A DNA stretch of 64,000 nucleotides from Parvularcula sp039818345 (GCA_039818345.1 JBCBUC010000002.1:124001-188000); one strand, 5' to 3'; positions 1-9,470 are shown, counted from the first letter of the stretch. The notes: generated by a model from the letters alone, not told the origin. Program-made: numbers and translations.

Positions 1-1
1 C

Positions 2-667
2 GCAGAAAGACTGATCCGCGCGACGGTGGATGCCGTGGCTGTGCCGGTGACGTTGAAGATGCGTCTGGGGTGGGACTGGCAAAGCATCAACGCACCAGAA
101 CTGGCTGAGCGGGCGAAGGCGGCAGGGATCCAGATGCTGACTGTGCACGGCCGAACCCGCTGTGACTTCTACAAAGGCACCGCCAATTGGTCAGCCATCC
201 GCTCTGTGACCGATGCCACTGACCTGCCTTTGGTGGTCAACGGCGATATCGCGACAGCCTCTGACGCCCGTGCGGCGCTGGCACAGTCGGGCGCGACAGC
301 GGTCATGGTGGGCCGAGCCGTGACGGGTCAATTGTGGCTGCCGCGGGCTTTAGATGAGGCGCTTACAAAGGGCGGTGATGTCATCCTGCCGCCTTTCCAT
401 GCGCGCGGGAGCATGGCGGTCAGCCATTACCGGGCAACGATCGAGCATTATCGTCATGGCCATGCTGGCGGCGAGGACGCAGGTCTGAGCCTTGGTATTC
501 GGATGGCGCGGAAGCACCTCGCAGCGTTGATCGATGCCACCCCTGAATTTGATCGCGCCACCGCCAAGGCCGCTAAATCCCTACTCTGCACCCTACAAAA
601 CCCAGACGATGTGGCAGCCGAACTCGCTCGCCTCTTTGAGGGGTGTTACGAAAAAGTCGCAGCGTGA
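2..667 (+). CDS. dusB: tRNA-dihydrouridine synthase, 3' part (DusB-like)
   Basis: This is the C-terminal part of a flavin enzyme that reduces uridine to dihydrouridine in the D-loop of tRNAs in the cytoplasm. The reading frame is open to the left edge, so the N-terminus lies outside the window. Family landmarks visible in order are VTLKMRLGWD, the TVHGRTR segment, VNGDI and VGRAVTG (FMN-phosphate binding), followed by the helical tRNA-binding domain. Its 3' end overlaps the GTG start proposed for ntrY. In alphaproteobacteria dusB usually opens the dusB-ntrBC-ntrYX locus, which supports the assignment. The DusB subclass is inferred from this context rather than from the catalytic cysteine, which is out of view or not readily placed. 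Confidence 0.9.
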   Translation, partial: AERLIRATVDAVAVPVTLKMRLGWDWQSINAPELAERAKAAGIQMLTVHGRTRCDFYKGTANWSAIRSVTDATDLPLVVNGDIATASDARAALAQSGATAVMVGRAVTGQLWLPRALDEALTKGGDVILPPFHARGSMAVSHYRATIEHYRHGHAGGEDAGLSLGIRMARKHLAALIDATPEFDRATAKAAKSLLCTLQNPDDVAAELARLFEGCYEKVAA

Positions 668-3009
668 TAAGAAATCATCACTCAACGGGAGATGCTGTTG
701 CACCAAAGACTGCCCTCAGCGAAGGAGACGTTATTGGGGAACGGCAGGTGTTAAGCCAGCGCGACAACGGGCCCGAGGGCGGATCGACGGTGGGGCAGCC
801 GTCATCCGCCCCGACTCTCAACGCTATTATTCTCGTTTTTGCTGGCCTGATGGTTGCTGGCACCTTTGGCTATGTCATTGCGGAAAGGGTCGTGACCCAG
901 CGGGTCGAAGGCGTTCCGCCTCTGGTGTCGGTGATTTTCGCGAGCCTCTGCGCCACCGGCCTTATTCTCACGGTGTTTGTCGCCGATAGGCTTTGGGACC
1001 TTTACCGGACCCAGCGCCAACAGTTGAGCGGTGCACGGCTTTACCGGCGTCTTGCGTTGATCTTGAGCGCCGTTGCGCTTTTGCCCGCGGGCGTCGCCTT
1101 TACCCTCACTGGCATCATTGTGGGGCGTGTGGGGAACGAGTTTTTTGTCGAAAGGGTCGAGCAATCCTCCAGCCTCGCCCGCAATCTTGCCAATGCGTAT
1201 ACGGAGGGTGTGTCACGAGAAATGGGGCTAACGCTGCTCTCAGCGGAGCGCGATCTGGCGCGGGTTAAAGAGCTGGGGACTGATCCTGAAGTGAGCCCGA
1301 TTGGCTATCGGCGATACCTTACGGGCCTCGCCTTCATTTATAATTTCAGTGAACTGACCCATATTGGACCGGATGGAAGGATCATTGTCCGTGCGACTGT
1401 GGGCGGGGTGGAACCGCTGCCGCTGCCGCCGACGCGGGATTTTGTGCCGCCCGGCGAGGGTTCTGGGCCGACGGTTCGTTTCGGCGCCATCCACGCGGTC
1501 AACTTTGATTCCTACTATGCCGTGATCCCCATGGGCCGGGGGGAGGGCGGCTATCTCGTCGGCTACAAATCCGAGAGCCCGCAAATCGCTAATCAGCTCT
1601 TGGCGGTGCGCGATTTCCGCGATCAAAACCGTGTCCTGCAAATCCGGATCGAGCGCCTGGGCGGCATCGCCAATATGGGCTTTATTCTTTTATCCGTGGT
1701 CCTCCTTTTGGCGGCGGCGTGGATTGGCCTTCTTGTCGCCAACGCGATTGTCGGTCCTGTGCGCCGGCTTGCGACGGCCGCCAAGGACGTGAGCCTCGGT
1801 GATCTCAACGTGCGGGTGGATGTGCACCCGCAGGATGGTGAGCTGGGTGATCTCGGCCACGCGTTTAACGACATGACCGCCCAGCTTGCTGAGCAGCGCG
1901 ATGATCTCATCGCCGCGAACGAGGAATCCGAAAACCGCCGCCGCTTTATCGAGACCATGCTCGATGCAATCCCGGCGGGCGTCATCAGCGTCAGCCGGGA
2001 GGGAACGATCGGTCTTTCCAATCCATCCGCCCAGACCATATTGGCGACCGATGGAACGATGTTGCTGGGCAAGGACGTCACAGATGTTCTGCCCAACATC
2101 GCGCCGCTCTTTGATATGGCCAAAGCCACAGGTCGGCGGATGAGAGAGACGATGGAGTGGGGGCAGAATGAACGCATCCGCACCCTCATTATCGAAATTA
2201 ATCCAGATACAGAGCGAAGCATTGATGCCGAAGGCTTTGTCATCACGATTGAGGATATCTCGGAGCTCGTAACCGCTCAACGGACGGCAGCTTGGGCTGA
2301 CGTGGCGCGGCGTATCGCCCATGAGATCAAAAACCCGCTCACCCCGATCCAACTCTCTGCCGAGCGCCTTAAAAGGCGCTACGCCGATAGCCTTGCTGAT
2401 CGTGATCGCGAGATTTTCGATCAGTGCACGTCAACTATCATCAAGCATGTCGGTGATATTGGCCGCATGGTGACGGAATTCTCTAGCTTTGCGCGGATGC
2501 CAGAGCCGATCATGGCGGTCTTTGATCTTCGCGAGCTCGCACGGGAAGCGATGTTCCCCTTTACCGTCGCCCATCCTGACATCACTTTTATCAGCACCAT
2601 GCCGAATGATGAGGTGACCGTGCATTGTGATGGCCGATTGATCGCGCAGGCCCTGACCAACCTCATTAAAAACGCAGCTGAAGCCATCGCTGAGGCCCCA
2701 ACCGAACGCTCTGGGCGGGTGGAAATTGAGGTGATGGCCGAGGCGCTGGGCAGTCGGGTGGAGATCCGCGACAATGGTAAAGGGCTACCGGTAGCCCTCA
2801 AACATCGCCTCACCGAACCTTATATGACGACACGCGAAAAAGGGACGGGTCTTGGATTGGCTATTGTGCGTAAAGCGATAGAAGACCATGACGGCAGCTT
2901 CGATATTCGCGACCGCCGCGATGGCGGGGCAGTTGCATCTCTCTTTCTACCAAACTTGCAATCCAGCGCGGTTCAAAGGGAAACATCGCTTCGACCCGTC
3001 GCAGAATGA
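643..3009 (+). CDS. ntrY: NtrY-type membrane sensor histidine kinase
   Basis: This is a membrane-bound sensor kinase, partner of the NtrX regulator encoded 18 bases downstream; the pair is linked to nitrogen, redox and envelope control in alphaproteobacteria. The N-terminus has three hydrophobic helices (about residues 50-160), a periplasmic sensor stretch and a fourth helix (about 340-365). A HAMP linker, a PAS domain (MLDAIPAGVISV), an H-box with H560 in ARRIAHEIKNPLTP and a HATPase_c domain (NLIKNAAEA, DNGKGLP, GTGLGLAI) follow. The start is uncertain: GTG at 643 overlaps dusB by 25 bases, and later GTG codons at 664 or 748 are possible. The NtrY-typical PIQLSAERLKRRY after the H-box separates it from NtrB. 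Confidence 0.92.
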   Translation: MLRKSRSVIRNHHSTGDAVAPKTALSEGDVIGERQVLSQRDNGPEGGSTVGQPSSAPTLNAIILVFAGLMVAGTFGYVIAERVVTQRVEGVPPLVSVIFASLCATGLILTVFVADRLWDLYRTQRQQLSGARLYRRLALILSAVALLPAGVAFTLTGIIVGRVGNEFFVERVEQSSSLARNLANAYTEGVSREMGLTLLSAERDLARVKELGTDPEVSPIGYRRYLTGLAFIYNFSELTHIGPDGRIIVRATVGGVEPLPLPPTRDFVPPGEGSGPTVRFGAIHAVNFDSYYAVIPMGRGEGGYLVGYKSESPQIANQLLAVRDFRDQNRVLQIRIERLGGIANMGFILLSVVLLLAAAWIGLLVANAIVGPVRRLATAAKDVSLGDLNVRVDVHPQDGELGDLGHAFNDMTAQLAEQRDDLIAANEESENRRRFIETMLDAIPAGVISVSREGTIGLSNPSAQTILATDGTMLLGKDVTDVLPNIAPLFDMAKATGRRMRETMEWGQNERIRTLIIEINPDTERSIDAEGFVITIEDISELVTAQRTAAWADVARRIAHEIKNPLTPIQLSAERLKRRYADSLADRDREIFDQCTSTIIKHVGDIGRMVTEFSSFARMPEPIMAVFDLRELAREAMFPFTVAHPDITFISTMPNDEVTVHCDGRLIAQALTNLIKNAAEAIAEAPTERSGRVEIEVMAEALGSRVEIRDNGKGLPVALKHRLTEPYMTTREKGTGLGLAIVRKAIEDHDGSFDIRDRRDGGAVASLFLPNLQSSAVQRETSLRPVAE

Positions 3010-3027
3010 AACAGGTAACGGACGTTC

Positions 3028-4428
3028 ATGGCCATTGATGTCCTGATTGTTGATGACGAACCGGATATCCGCGAGTTGATCGCTGGGATTTTCGAGGATG
3101 AAGGCTTCGTCCCGCGCGTCGCGGCGAACAGCGATGAGGCGTTTGAGCTTGTCTCGCAACGCCCGCCCGCTCTTGTGATTTTGGATATTTGGCTGCAGGG
3201 CTCACGGCTTGATGGTTTGGGTGTGCTCGATGAGTTGCGCTCGCTGCATCCACAACTCCCGGTCGTGATTATCTCAGGGCATGGAACGATCGAGACGGCG
3301 ATCGCTGCGATTAAGCGCGGCGCCTATGACTTTTTGGAAAAGCCGCTGTCCGCTGACCGGCTGATGCTGACCACGAGAAGGGCGCTGGAACGCGCGCAGC
3401 TGCAGCGGGAGAACCAGGCGCTTCGTAAGAAGACCCGTGAACTCTCCTTGGTCGGCCGCAGCCCACAGATGGTGCAGCTCCGTGCGGCGATTGATCGGGT
3501 GGCGCAGGCGCGTAGCCGTGTGCTGATCGAAGGGCCTGTCGGGTCTGGCCGAGAACTCGTTGCCCGCACAATCCATGCGCGTTCTGACCGATCCAACCAA
3601 CCCTTTGTCGTTGTTAATTCGGCGCTGATGGAGCCCGACCGCATGGAAGAGGCGCTGTTCGGCGTTGAGGGCGAAGAAGGCCGACCACGGTCGATTGGTC
3701 TTCTTGAGCAGGCCCATGGCGGCACACTTTTGCTTCAAGAAGTCGGCGAGATGCCCGAAGAAACTCAGAGCAAGATCCTCCGTGTCTTGATCGATCAATG
3801 CTTCAAGCGCCTCGGCGGCGCTGTCCAAGTGAGTGTCGATGTGCGAGTCATCTCAACGTCGTCTGATGATCTCCTCGATGCGTCCGAAGAAGGCCGTTTC
3901 CGCAAGGATCTTTATCACCGCCTTTCGGTGGTCAATATGAAGACGCCTTCGCTCGGCTCTCGCCGTGAAGATATTCCTGACCTGGCGGAGTTCTTCCTCA
4001 AACATCTATGGGGCGGATCAGAGGAGCGGATGCCGCAATTGGGTCCAGAGGCGATGGCTGCCCTACAGGCTTATCACTGGCCTGGGAACGTCCGGCAGCT
4101 GAGGAATGTGCTCGAGCGGACATTGATCTTGGTGGGCCGGGGCGATGAATCCGACATCAAGGTTGATCAGCTGCCTGACGAAGTGATTGGGGCTGGTCCA
4201 GCGCTTCCTGATGGTCCGGAGATGGAGCAGATTATTGCACTGCCCTTGCGTGAAGCCCGCGAGCGGTTCGAGCGCGAGTATCTTGTTGCGCAAATCGGTC
4301 GTTTTGGCGGCAACATCTCCCGCACCGCTGGGTTTGTGGGGATGGAGCGATCAGCGCTTCACCGAAAACTGAAAGCCCTCGGTATTGGGACAAAAGAGGC
4401 GAAGGACAAAACCCTCGCCCCCAATTGA
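3028..4428 (+). CDS. ntrX: NtrX-type response regulator with degenerate AAA+ domain
   Basis: This is the cytoplasmic response regulator paired with NtrY. An N-terminal receiver domain carries the acidic pocket (VDDEPD) and phospho-acceptor D53 in VILDIW, with K105 in EKPLS. A sigma-54-type AAA+ domain (about 140-370) and a C-terminal Fis-like helix-turn-helix (NISRTAGFVGMERSALHRKL) follow. The AAA+ core is unusual: the Walker A loop reads GPVGSGRE (R175 instead of Lys), Walker B reads LLLQEV (Gln instead of Asp), and no GAFTGA loop is present. Loss of GAFTGA is known for alphaproteobacterial NtrX, so sigma-54 activation is not expected. It is probably a DNA-binding repressor/activator that works without ATP hydrolysis. 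That last point is inference. Confidence 0.92.
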   Translation: MAIDVLIVDDEPDIRELIAGIFEDEGFVPRVAANSDEAFELVSQRPPALVILDIWLQGSRLDGLGVLDELRSLHPQLPVVIISGHGTIETAIAAIKRGAYDFLEKPLSADRLMLTTRRALERAQLQRENQALRKKTRELSLVGRSPQMVQLRAAIDRVAQARSRVLIEGPVGSGRELVARTIHARSDRSNQPFVVVNSALMEPDRMEEALFGVEGEEGRPRSIGLLEQAHGGTLLLQEVGEMPEETQSKILRVLIDQCFKRLGGAVQVSVDVRVISTSSDDLLDASEEGRFRKDLYHRLSVVNMKTPSLGSRREDIPDLAEFFLKHLWGGSEERMPQLGPEAMAALQAYHWPGNVRQLRNVLERTLILVGRGDESDIKVDQLPDEVIGAGPALPDGPEMEQIIALPLREARERFEREYLVAQIGRFGGNISRTAGFVGMERSALHRKLKALGIGTKEAKDKTLAPN

Positions 4429-4431
4429 TCG

Positions 4432-5142
4432 TTAGCTGAAGAGCTCGGTCAAAAAGGCATCAAACGCGGCGTAGGAACGGTCGCGGGCCGAAGCGCTAAA
4501 CTGAAGACCGGCCTCCGGCATATTCGCCGCCTCATTGGTGAAGGCATGGGCAACACCGCCATAGGTGTGAAGCTGCCAATCAGCATGGCGCGCGGTCATC
4601 TCCTGGCCAAAGCTTTTGAGATCATCAGGGCCTGCCATTGGGTCATCAAAACCTTGAAAGGCGATGACCTTCGCTTTGATGTCGCCCTCGGCAAATGGAT
4701 CAGCGGGCGCCAAAATAGCGTGGAACGCGGCGGCGCCTTTGATGGGGGCATGGGCGCGCGCCATATCAAGCGCGCATAAGCCGCCGAAACAGAAACCGGT
4801 GACGGCCACAGCGCTGGCGTCGACTTCTGGTTGCGCGCTGAGCACCGTGAGCGCGGCGTTCAATCGTTCTTGCAGCATCCCGCGATCTTGCACGAGCGGC
4901 GTCATCAGCTTTTCATTCTCTTCATTGTTGGCGCCGCGCACGCCCTTGCCATAAACGTCGGCCGCCATCGCAACGTAGCCTTGATCGGCAAGCCGCTGAG
5001 CAAACGCTTCCTCATGTTCGGCGCGGCCACTCCACGCATGGCAGACAAGCAGCGCGCCTTTTGGTGGGGACGAGGGGATAGCCAGCCAACCCTCAAACGT
5101 TTTGTCGTGAACGGACCATTCTACTGCGCGGGTTTCGCTCAT
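4432..5142 (-). CDS. dienelactone hydrolase family protein
   Basis: A soluble alpha/beta hydrolase of the dienelactone hydrolase family. The triad is visible as nucleophile C118 in GFCFGG, D167 in GFDDPM and H199 in GGVAHAF, as in carboxymethylenebutenolidase-type enzymes, but the substrate cannot be read from sequence. The ATG at 5142 is preferred over an upstream TTG because the family-like sequence begins there and a GGAG lies about ten bases upstream; the product is then about 236 residues, normal for the family. It ends 3 bases from the end of ntrX, convergent with it, and follows the prepilin peptidase gene by 66 bases on the same strand, so the two may be cotranscribed. Confidence 0.85.
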   Translation of the reverse strand: MSETRAVEWSVHDKTFEGWLAIPSSPPKGALLVCHAWSGRAEHEEAFAQRLADQGYVAMAADVYGKGVRGANNEENEKLMTPLVQDRGMLQERLNAALTVLSAQPEVDASAVAVTGFCFGGLCALDMARAHAPIKGAAAFHAILAPADPFAEGDIKAKVIAFQGFDDPMAGPDDLKSFGQEMTARHADWQLHTYGGVAHAFTNEAANMPEAGLQFSASARDRSYAAFDAFLTELFS

Positions 5143-5208
5143 CTCGTGCGGACTCCAGAGGACTGAAAATGGGGTGTCACTGCGCCCTTGATGCAGGACT
5201 GACAAGTC

Positions 5209-6018
5209 TCAGAAAGGAGCAAAAGGCAGCGGCGTCAGATAAACCGCGGCAGCAGCGCCCGCCAAAAACGGCCCGAACCGTATCTCTTGCTGCAAGCCTC
5301 CCTGATGGTGGCCCATGAGGTACGCCCCGCCAGCGAAGAGCAGCCCGGTTAAGCTCGCGAACAACACCAAAAACGGTAAGACCCAAGGACCGCACCAGAT
5401 CCCCGCCGCGGCCATCAGTTTGACATCCCCGCCGCCAAGTCCTTCTTCGCCGCGGAGCTTGCGATAGCCCTGGGCAAGAAGGAAAAAACTCCCGCCCCCT
5501 AAAACGCCCCCGAGCAGCGCCTCGGTGATTCCAGGTCCGTATCCTGCTACCGCCGCTGCGCCGCCGATCAAGGCCAGCGGTAGCGTCAGTGCGTCGGGCA
5601 AAAAGCCCGTTTCGGCATCGATCACCGCGAGCACCAACAGGCCGAAGCACCACACGATCGCGAAGAGCGTGCGGGGCTCCATTCCGAGTTGCCAAAGGCA
5701 AAGAAATACGATCAGTCCACCCGCTATCTCGACACCTAGGTGCCGAAGACCGATGAGGCCTCCACACCGCCGACAACGCCCGCGTAAAATCAGCCAGCTG
5801 ATGATCGGAACGAGGTCGAAGTACCGTATAGATTCTCCGCAGTGTTCACATTGTGACGACGGATACGCGAACCCTGAGGGCTTATCACCACCTATGGTGA
5901 GTCCCCAGGCCCTTGGTCCACGGCTGATCACAACATTTGCAAAGCTTCCAAGCAGCACCCCGACGACTGTTCCAAAGCTCATGTATAATATTGGATTTAT
6001 TGGTGTTATGCCGGACAT
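5209..6018 (-). CDS. gspO: prepilin peptidase / N-methyltransferase of the type II secretion system
   Basis: An inner-membrane bifunctional enzyme that cleaves the leader of pseudopilins (GspG-K) and methylates the new N-terminus. The N-terminal methyltransferase domain has the zinc tetrad C57-x2-C60 and C82-x2-C85. The peptidase aspartates are D134 (VIDAETGFLPD) and D198 (GGGDVKL), and about eight hydrophobic helices span the protein. At 269 residues it is of usual length. It lies outside the gsp operon, divergent from the lipoprotein/TonB-receptor genes that precede gspC, and is the only prepilin peptidase in the window. It is therefore the likely processing enzyme for the five pseudopilins encoded 12-15 kb away. 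Confidence 0.93.
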   Translation of the reverse strand: MSGITPINPILYMSFGTVVGVLLGSFANVVISRGPRAWGLTIGGDKPSGFAYPSSQCEHCGESIRYFDLVPIISWLILRGRCRRCGGLIGLRHLGVEIAGGLIVFLCLWQLGMEPRTLFAIVWCFGLLVLAVIDAETGFLPDALTLPLALIGGAAAVAGYGPGITEALLGGVLGGGSFFLLAQGYRKLRGEEGLGGGDVKLMAAAGIWCGPWVLPFLVLFASLTGLLFAGGAYLMGHHQGGLQQEIRFGPFLAGAAAAVYLTPLPFAPF

Positions 6019-6203
6019 CCAAAAACCTAGCTCGACCGATGTGTGTTGTCATGGGCACACAAGCGCGATCCCTATCCAACCAAATTGTAAAAAACCGTGA
6101 GGCTGTCACAAAAGTTTCGCGGCAGGGTTCTAGTCCGGGGCCAATCGCGCGGCAACGTGCGTTCAAATGACAACCAGCAACGCCTTTCTAGGGGGCCAAT
6201 CGC
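6019..6203. promoter_or_regulatory. divergent promoter region gspO / surface lipoprotein
   Basis: This 185-base gap lies between the divergent gspO and the surface lipoprotein gene and must hold both promoters. It contains an inverted pair GTGTG...CACAC near 6043-6062 and a GTGA-N5-TCAC element near 6100-6113. A purine-rich TAGGGGG ribosome-binding stretch sits just before the ATG at 6204. No confident -35/-10 pair could be assigned by eye. Confidence 0.4.
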
Positions 6204-9200
6204 ATGAAACTCTCCACCACTCTTCGTTCGGGTCTGTTGCTCGGCACGGCTGCCTTTGCTCTGGCTGCTTGTGACGGCGATTCAGAAGTTGCAGCACCTG
6301 GCGACGTTCTGAACATCTCTGTTACGTCGGGCTCTGACGGCACGGGCGACGGCACAGGTAGTGACGGTAACGACCCTCTGCTGGTTGGTGACAACCAGGT
6401 CGACTTCACCGCAACCGCTTGCGGTACCAACTTCACCGAAGGCACAGTCACTGTCGGTACCGTGAACATCACCGCATGTTTGCTTGACCCAGCGAGCGCT
6501 TCGACCAGCACCATCACCGTGGGTACAGACAGCACGGTCATCACTGGTACCGAGACCTTCGCGGCTGGTAACCTCTACGTCATCGATGGCCCAACCTTTG
6601 TGGGTGAGAACACTGTCGACGGAACGACCGTTGATTGTTCGGCAGCTGACACCGGCACGCTCATTATTGAGCCAGGCGCCGTGATCGCTGCGAAAAACGA
6701 CGACGCGATTGTTGACACCCTCGTTGTTTCGCCTTGCTCGACCATCGAAGCTCAAGGCACGCGCATCAGCCCGATCATCTTCACGACCCTTTCGGACCTC
6801 GCTGACGCTGACGTTCAAGGCACTGACCTTGGTCTTGAAGAAGCAGCGTCGAACGGTTTCGTTGATGAAACCGGTGCTGTTTCCTTCGAAGAGTCCACCA
6901 ACACCAGCCGCTGGGGCGGTATCGTCCTCAACGGTTTGGCACCGATCAACGACTGTAGCGATGGTAGCGCCACGGGCGGCACCGATGCATGTGTCGCAAG
7001 CGGCGAAGGCAATTCAGGCCTCTATGGTGGTTCTGACGCAGGCGACAGCTCTGGTACGCTCAGCTTTGTTCGTATCCAATACGCTGGTTTCCCCTTCACC
7101 GATGACAACGAGCTGAACGGCCTCGCGCTGCAAGGCGTTGGTGACGGCACGACCCTCGAGTTTATCCAGATCCACAACAATGCCGACGACGGCATCGAGT
7201 TCTTCGGTGGTACCGCAAACGTCCGCTTCCTCGTTGTGTCAGACGCTGACGACGACTCGATCGACTGGACCGACGGTTGGAACGGCTCGATCCAATACGC
7301 CGTTGTGGTTGGCGACGACGATGGTTCGAACAGCAACGACAACCAAATCGAAGGCGACAACGTCGGTGACGACCCTGACGCTGACCCACGTTCGTTCCCA
7401 ACGATCTCGAACTTCACCTTTGTTGGTAACGGCGACGCAGCAGCAGGCGTCGGTAGCGACGGCGGCATCACCCTCCGCGCCGGTACAGCAGCTGTCATTG
7501 CAAACGGTATCGTCTCTGGTACCCGCGAGCCTGGCATCAGCTTCACGCAAAACAGCGCAGACGCAGACGTTATCCCTGAGTTCTTCTCAGTGGTTGTGGC
7601 TGAGACTGACCTCGAAAACGACGGCGCAAGCCCAGTGATCGGCGTTCAGGCTGAAGACGACGACGGCAACCTGGTCGGCAGCGCTGTTCCAGCAAGCTTT
7701 GTTGATGACTTCGAGACGACGACTGGCGACACCACGCGCAACAACGTCATCCTCGCCAACATCAACCTGATCAACGGTCTATTCCTCGCTGGTAGCGCGG
7801 ACATCGACCCAACCTTCGGTTTCCCGATCGACGGTTCGGGTGACCTCAACAACAATACCGAAGACGATGATGTCGTGACGATCACCCGCCAGACGGTGGA
7901 CCTCACGGTTGACGAAGAAGACTTCAACCCCTTCCTCCAGGTCGTCGATTATGTCGGCGCGTTCGATCCTTCTGTTCAGTCGGTGGCATCGAGCTGGCTT
8001 CGTGAGTGGGTCCTTCCTGTCGGTCTTCTCAGCGGTTCGGTTCAGTCGACCGTTGGTGACTGCCCAGCAGGCACCTTCCAAAACACCAACCGCTCGATCC
8101 CAAGTGGCCGGACGGAAAGCATCATCTGTACGCTTACAGGTACCCTCACCAGTGACGTGACCCTCGTTCCCGGCGTTCTCTACGAACTCTCTGGTTCCGT
8201 GTTCGTCGGCAACGACCTTGGCGCCGCTGCTGGCGGTACGGGCGTGACGCTCACAGTTCCTGCTGGCGTCACTATCTTCGCAGCTTCCGATGACCCAGAA
8301 GTTGACACGCTGATCGTCTCGCGCGGCAACCAGGTTTCGATCAACGGTACGGACACGTCGCCAGTGATCATGACCAACCTTCGCGATCTCGAAGGTGCTT
8401 CGACACCAGTGACCGGCAACTTCGACCGCTGGGGCGGTGTGGTTGTGAACGGCCGTGCACCAATCAATGCTTGTGCGGACGCTAGTGCCACGGGCGGCAC
8501 AACCGGCTGTGAGAAGTTCGGTGAGGGCAATTCGGGCCTCTTCGGCGGCGCAAGCGCTGACGATAGCTCGGGCAACATCGAGTATCTTCAGATCCGCTAC
8601 GCTGGCTTCCCATTCACCGACACGAACGAGCTCAACGGTCTTGCGCTCCAAGGTGTTGGCGATGGCACGACAGTGGACTTTGTTGAAGTTGTCGACAACG
8701 CAGACGACGGCATCGAGTTCTTCGGCGGTACGGTGAACGCAAGCCACATCATCATCAGCAACGCTGGTGACGACTCGATCGACTGGACCGACGGCTGGCA
8801 GGGTGCTCTGCAGTACGCGATTGTCGTGAACGGTGACCAAGGCAACGACAACGTGTTCGAGGGCGACAACCGCAGCTCGAACGCAGACGTCACGCCGATC
8901 TCGGTTCCTGTGATTGCCAACGTGACAGCGTCGAACATCATCGACGCGCAGAACGACGGCACGGCGAACAACGACAACGGCAACGATGACGGTATCGTCC
9001 TTCGTGCGGGTACAGATGGCCTGGTTGCTAATGCTATCGTGGTTGGTGTCCGCGACGACGCAACTGACTTCACCGATGCGAGCGTCAGCCCATCGCGGGC
9101 TCCTGAGCTCCGCTCGGTGTTCGTGGCAGACTTCGACGGTGCTGCCGCAGACACCGGTACCGGCGATGTCGACATCTTCACCACGGGTACAGACAATGTG

Positions 9201-9470
9201 AACGGCAACCCGACCTTCAGTGGTCTTGGTACGGACACGGAAACTGGCCTTCCTCTCCTCGCCACCGGTGAGGTGACCAATGCAGGTTCGACCATCGTTG
9301 GTACTCTTGCGGCCTTCTACGGTGCTGTGACGCTTCCTGCGGGTGTCACCGCTGCTGCCAAAGCGGCTGAGATTGAGGCCTTCCTCGACGACGTCAACTA
9401 TGTTGGCGCGTTCGAAGACGACGCTGACAACTGGCACGCTGGTTGGTCGTTCTTGGACGAAAGCAACTAA
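6204..9470 (+). CDS. large two-module acidic surface lipoprotein, probable T2SS cargo
   Basis: The 1088-residue product begins with a lipoprotein signal peptide ending in the lipobox ALAAC, followed by Asp. The mature chain is very rich in Asp, Gly, Thr and Asn. It consists of two homologous modules of about 500 residues: the block from WGGIVLNG (residue 237) to IQYAVVV recurs from WGGVVVNG (residue 743) to LQYAIVV. Both copies hold APIN, a GxGNSGL(Y/F)GG motif, ELNGLALQGVGDGTT, ADDGIEFFGGT and DDSIDWTDGW, and both modules end in YVGAF. Codon choice is strongly biased (GGT, GAC, AAC, ACC), suggesting high expression. It is followed by a terminator, a TonB receptor and the gsp operon. A secreted T2SS-dependent lipoprotein (ElpS) is known in Caulobacter; a similar role is inferred, not shown. 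Confidence 0.8.
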   Translation: MKLSTTLRSGLLLGTAAFALAACDGDSEVAAPGDVLNISVTSGSDGTGDGTGSDGNDPLLVGDNQVDFTATACGTNFTEGTVTVGTVNITACLLDPASASTSTITVGTDSTVITGTETFAAGNLYVIDGPTFVGENTVDGTTVDCSAADTGTLIIEPGAVIAAKNDDAIVDTLVVSPCSTIEAQGTRISPIIFTTLSDLADADVQGTDLGLEEAASNGFVDETGAVSFEESTNTSRWGGIVLNGLAPINDCSDGSATGGTDACVASGEGNSGLYGGSDAGDSSGTLSFVRIQYAGFPFTDDNELNGLALQGVGDGTTLEFIQIHNNADDGIEFFGGTANVRFLVVSDADDDSIDWTDGWNGSIQYAVVVGDDDGSNSNDNQIEGDNVGDDPDADPRSFPTISNFTFVGNGDAAAGVGSDGGITLRAGTAAVIANGIVSGTREPGISFTQNSADADVIPEFFSVVVAETDLENDGASPVIGVQAEDDDGNLVGSAVPASFVDDFETTTGDTTRNNVILANINLINGLFLAGSADIDPTFGFPIDGSGDLNNNTEDDDVVTITRQTVDLTVDEEDFNPFLQVVDYVGAFDPSVQSVASSWLREWVLPVGLLSGSVQSTVGDCPAGTFQNTNRSIPSGRTESIICTLTGTLTSDVTLVPGVLYELSGSVFVGNDLGAAAGGTGVTLTVPAGVTIFAASDDPEVDTLIVSRGNQVSINGTDTSPVIMTNLRDLEGASTPVTGNFDRWGGVVVNGRAPINACADASATGGTTGCEKFGEGNSGLFGGASADDSSGNIEYLQIRYAGFPFTDTNELNGLALQGVGDGTTVDFVEVVDNADDGIEFFGGTVNASHIIISNAGDDSIDWTDGWQGALQYAIVVNGDQGNDNVFEGDNRSSNADVTPISVPVIANVTASNIIDAQNDGTANNDNGNDDGIVLRAGTDGLVANAIVVGVRDDATDFTDASVSPSRAPELRSVFVADFDGAAADTGTGDVDIFTTGTDNVNGNPTFSGLGTDTETGLPLLATGEVTNAGSTIVGTLAAFYGAVTLPAGVTAAAKAAEIEAFLDDVNYVGAFEDDADNWHAGWSFLDESN

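Noticed and set aside
6043..6113. Possible Pho box upstream of the surface lipoprotein
   Set aside because: TGTCAT and CTGTCAC occur, but about 60 bases apart rather than as tandem 7-mers with a 4-base gap, so the pattern does not fit.
7779..9437. A long open frame of 552 codons antisense to the surface lipoprotein gene
   Set aside because: It arises from the biased GAC/GGT/AAC codon use of the real gene; it has no known domain, low-complexity composition and no ribosome-binding site.
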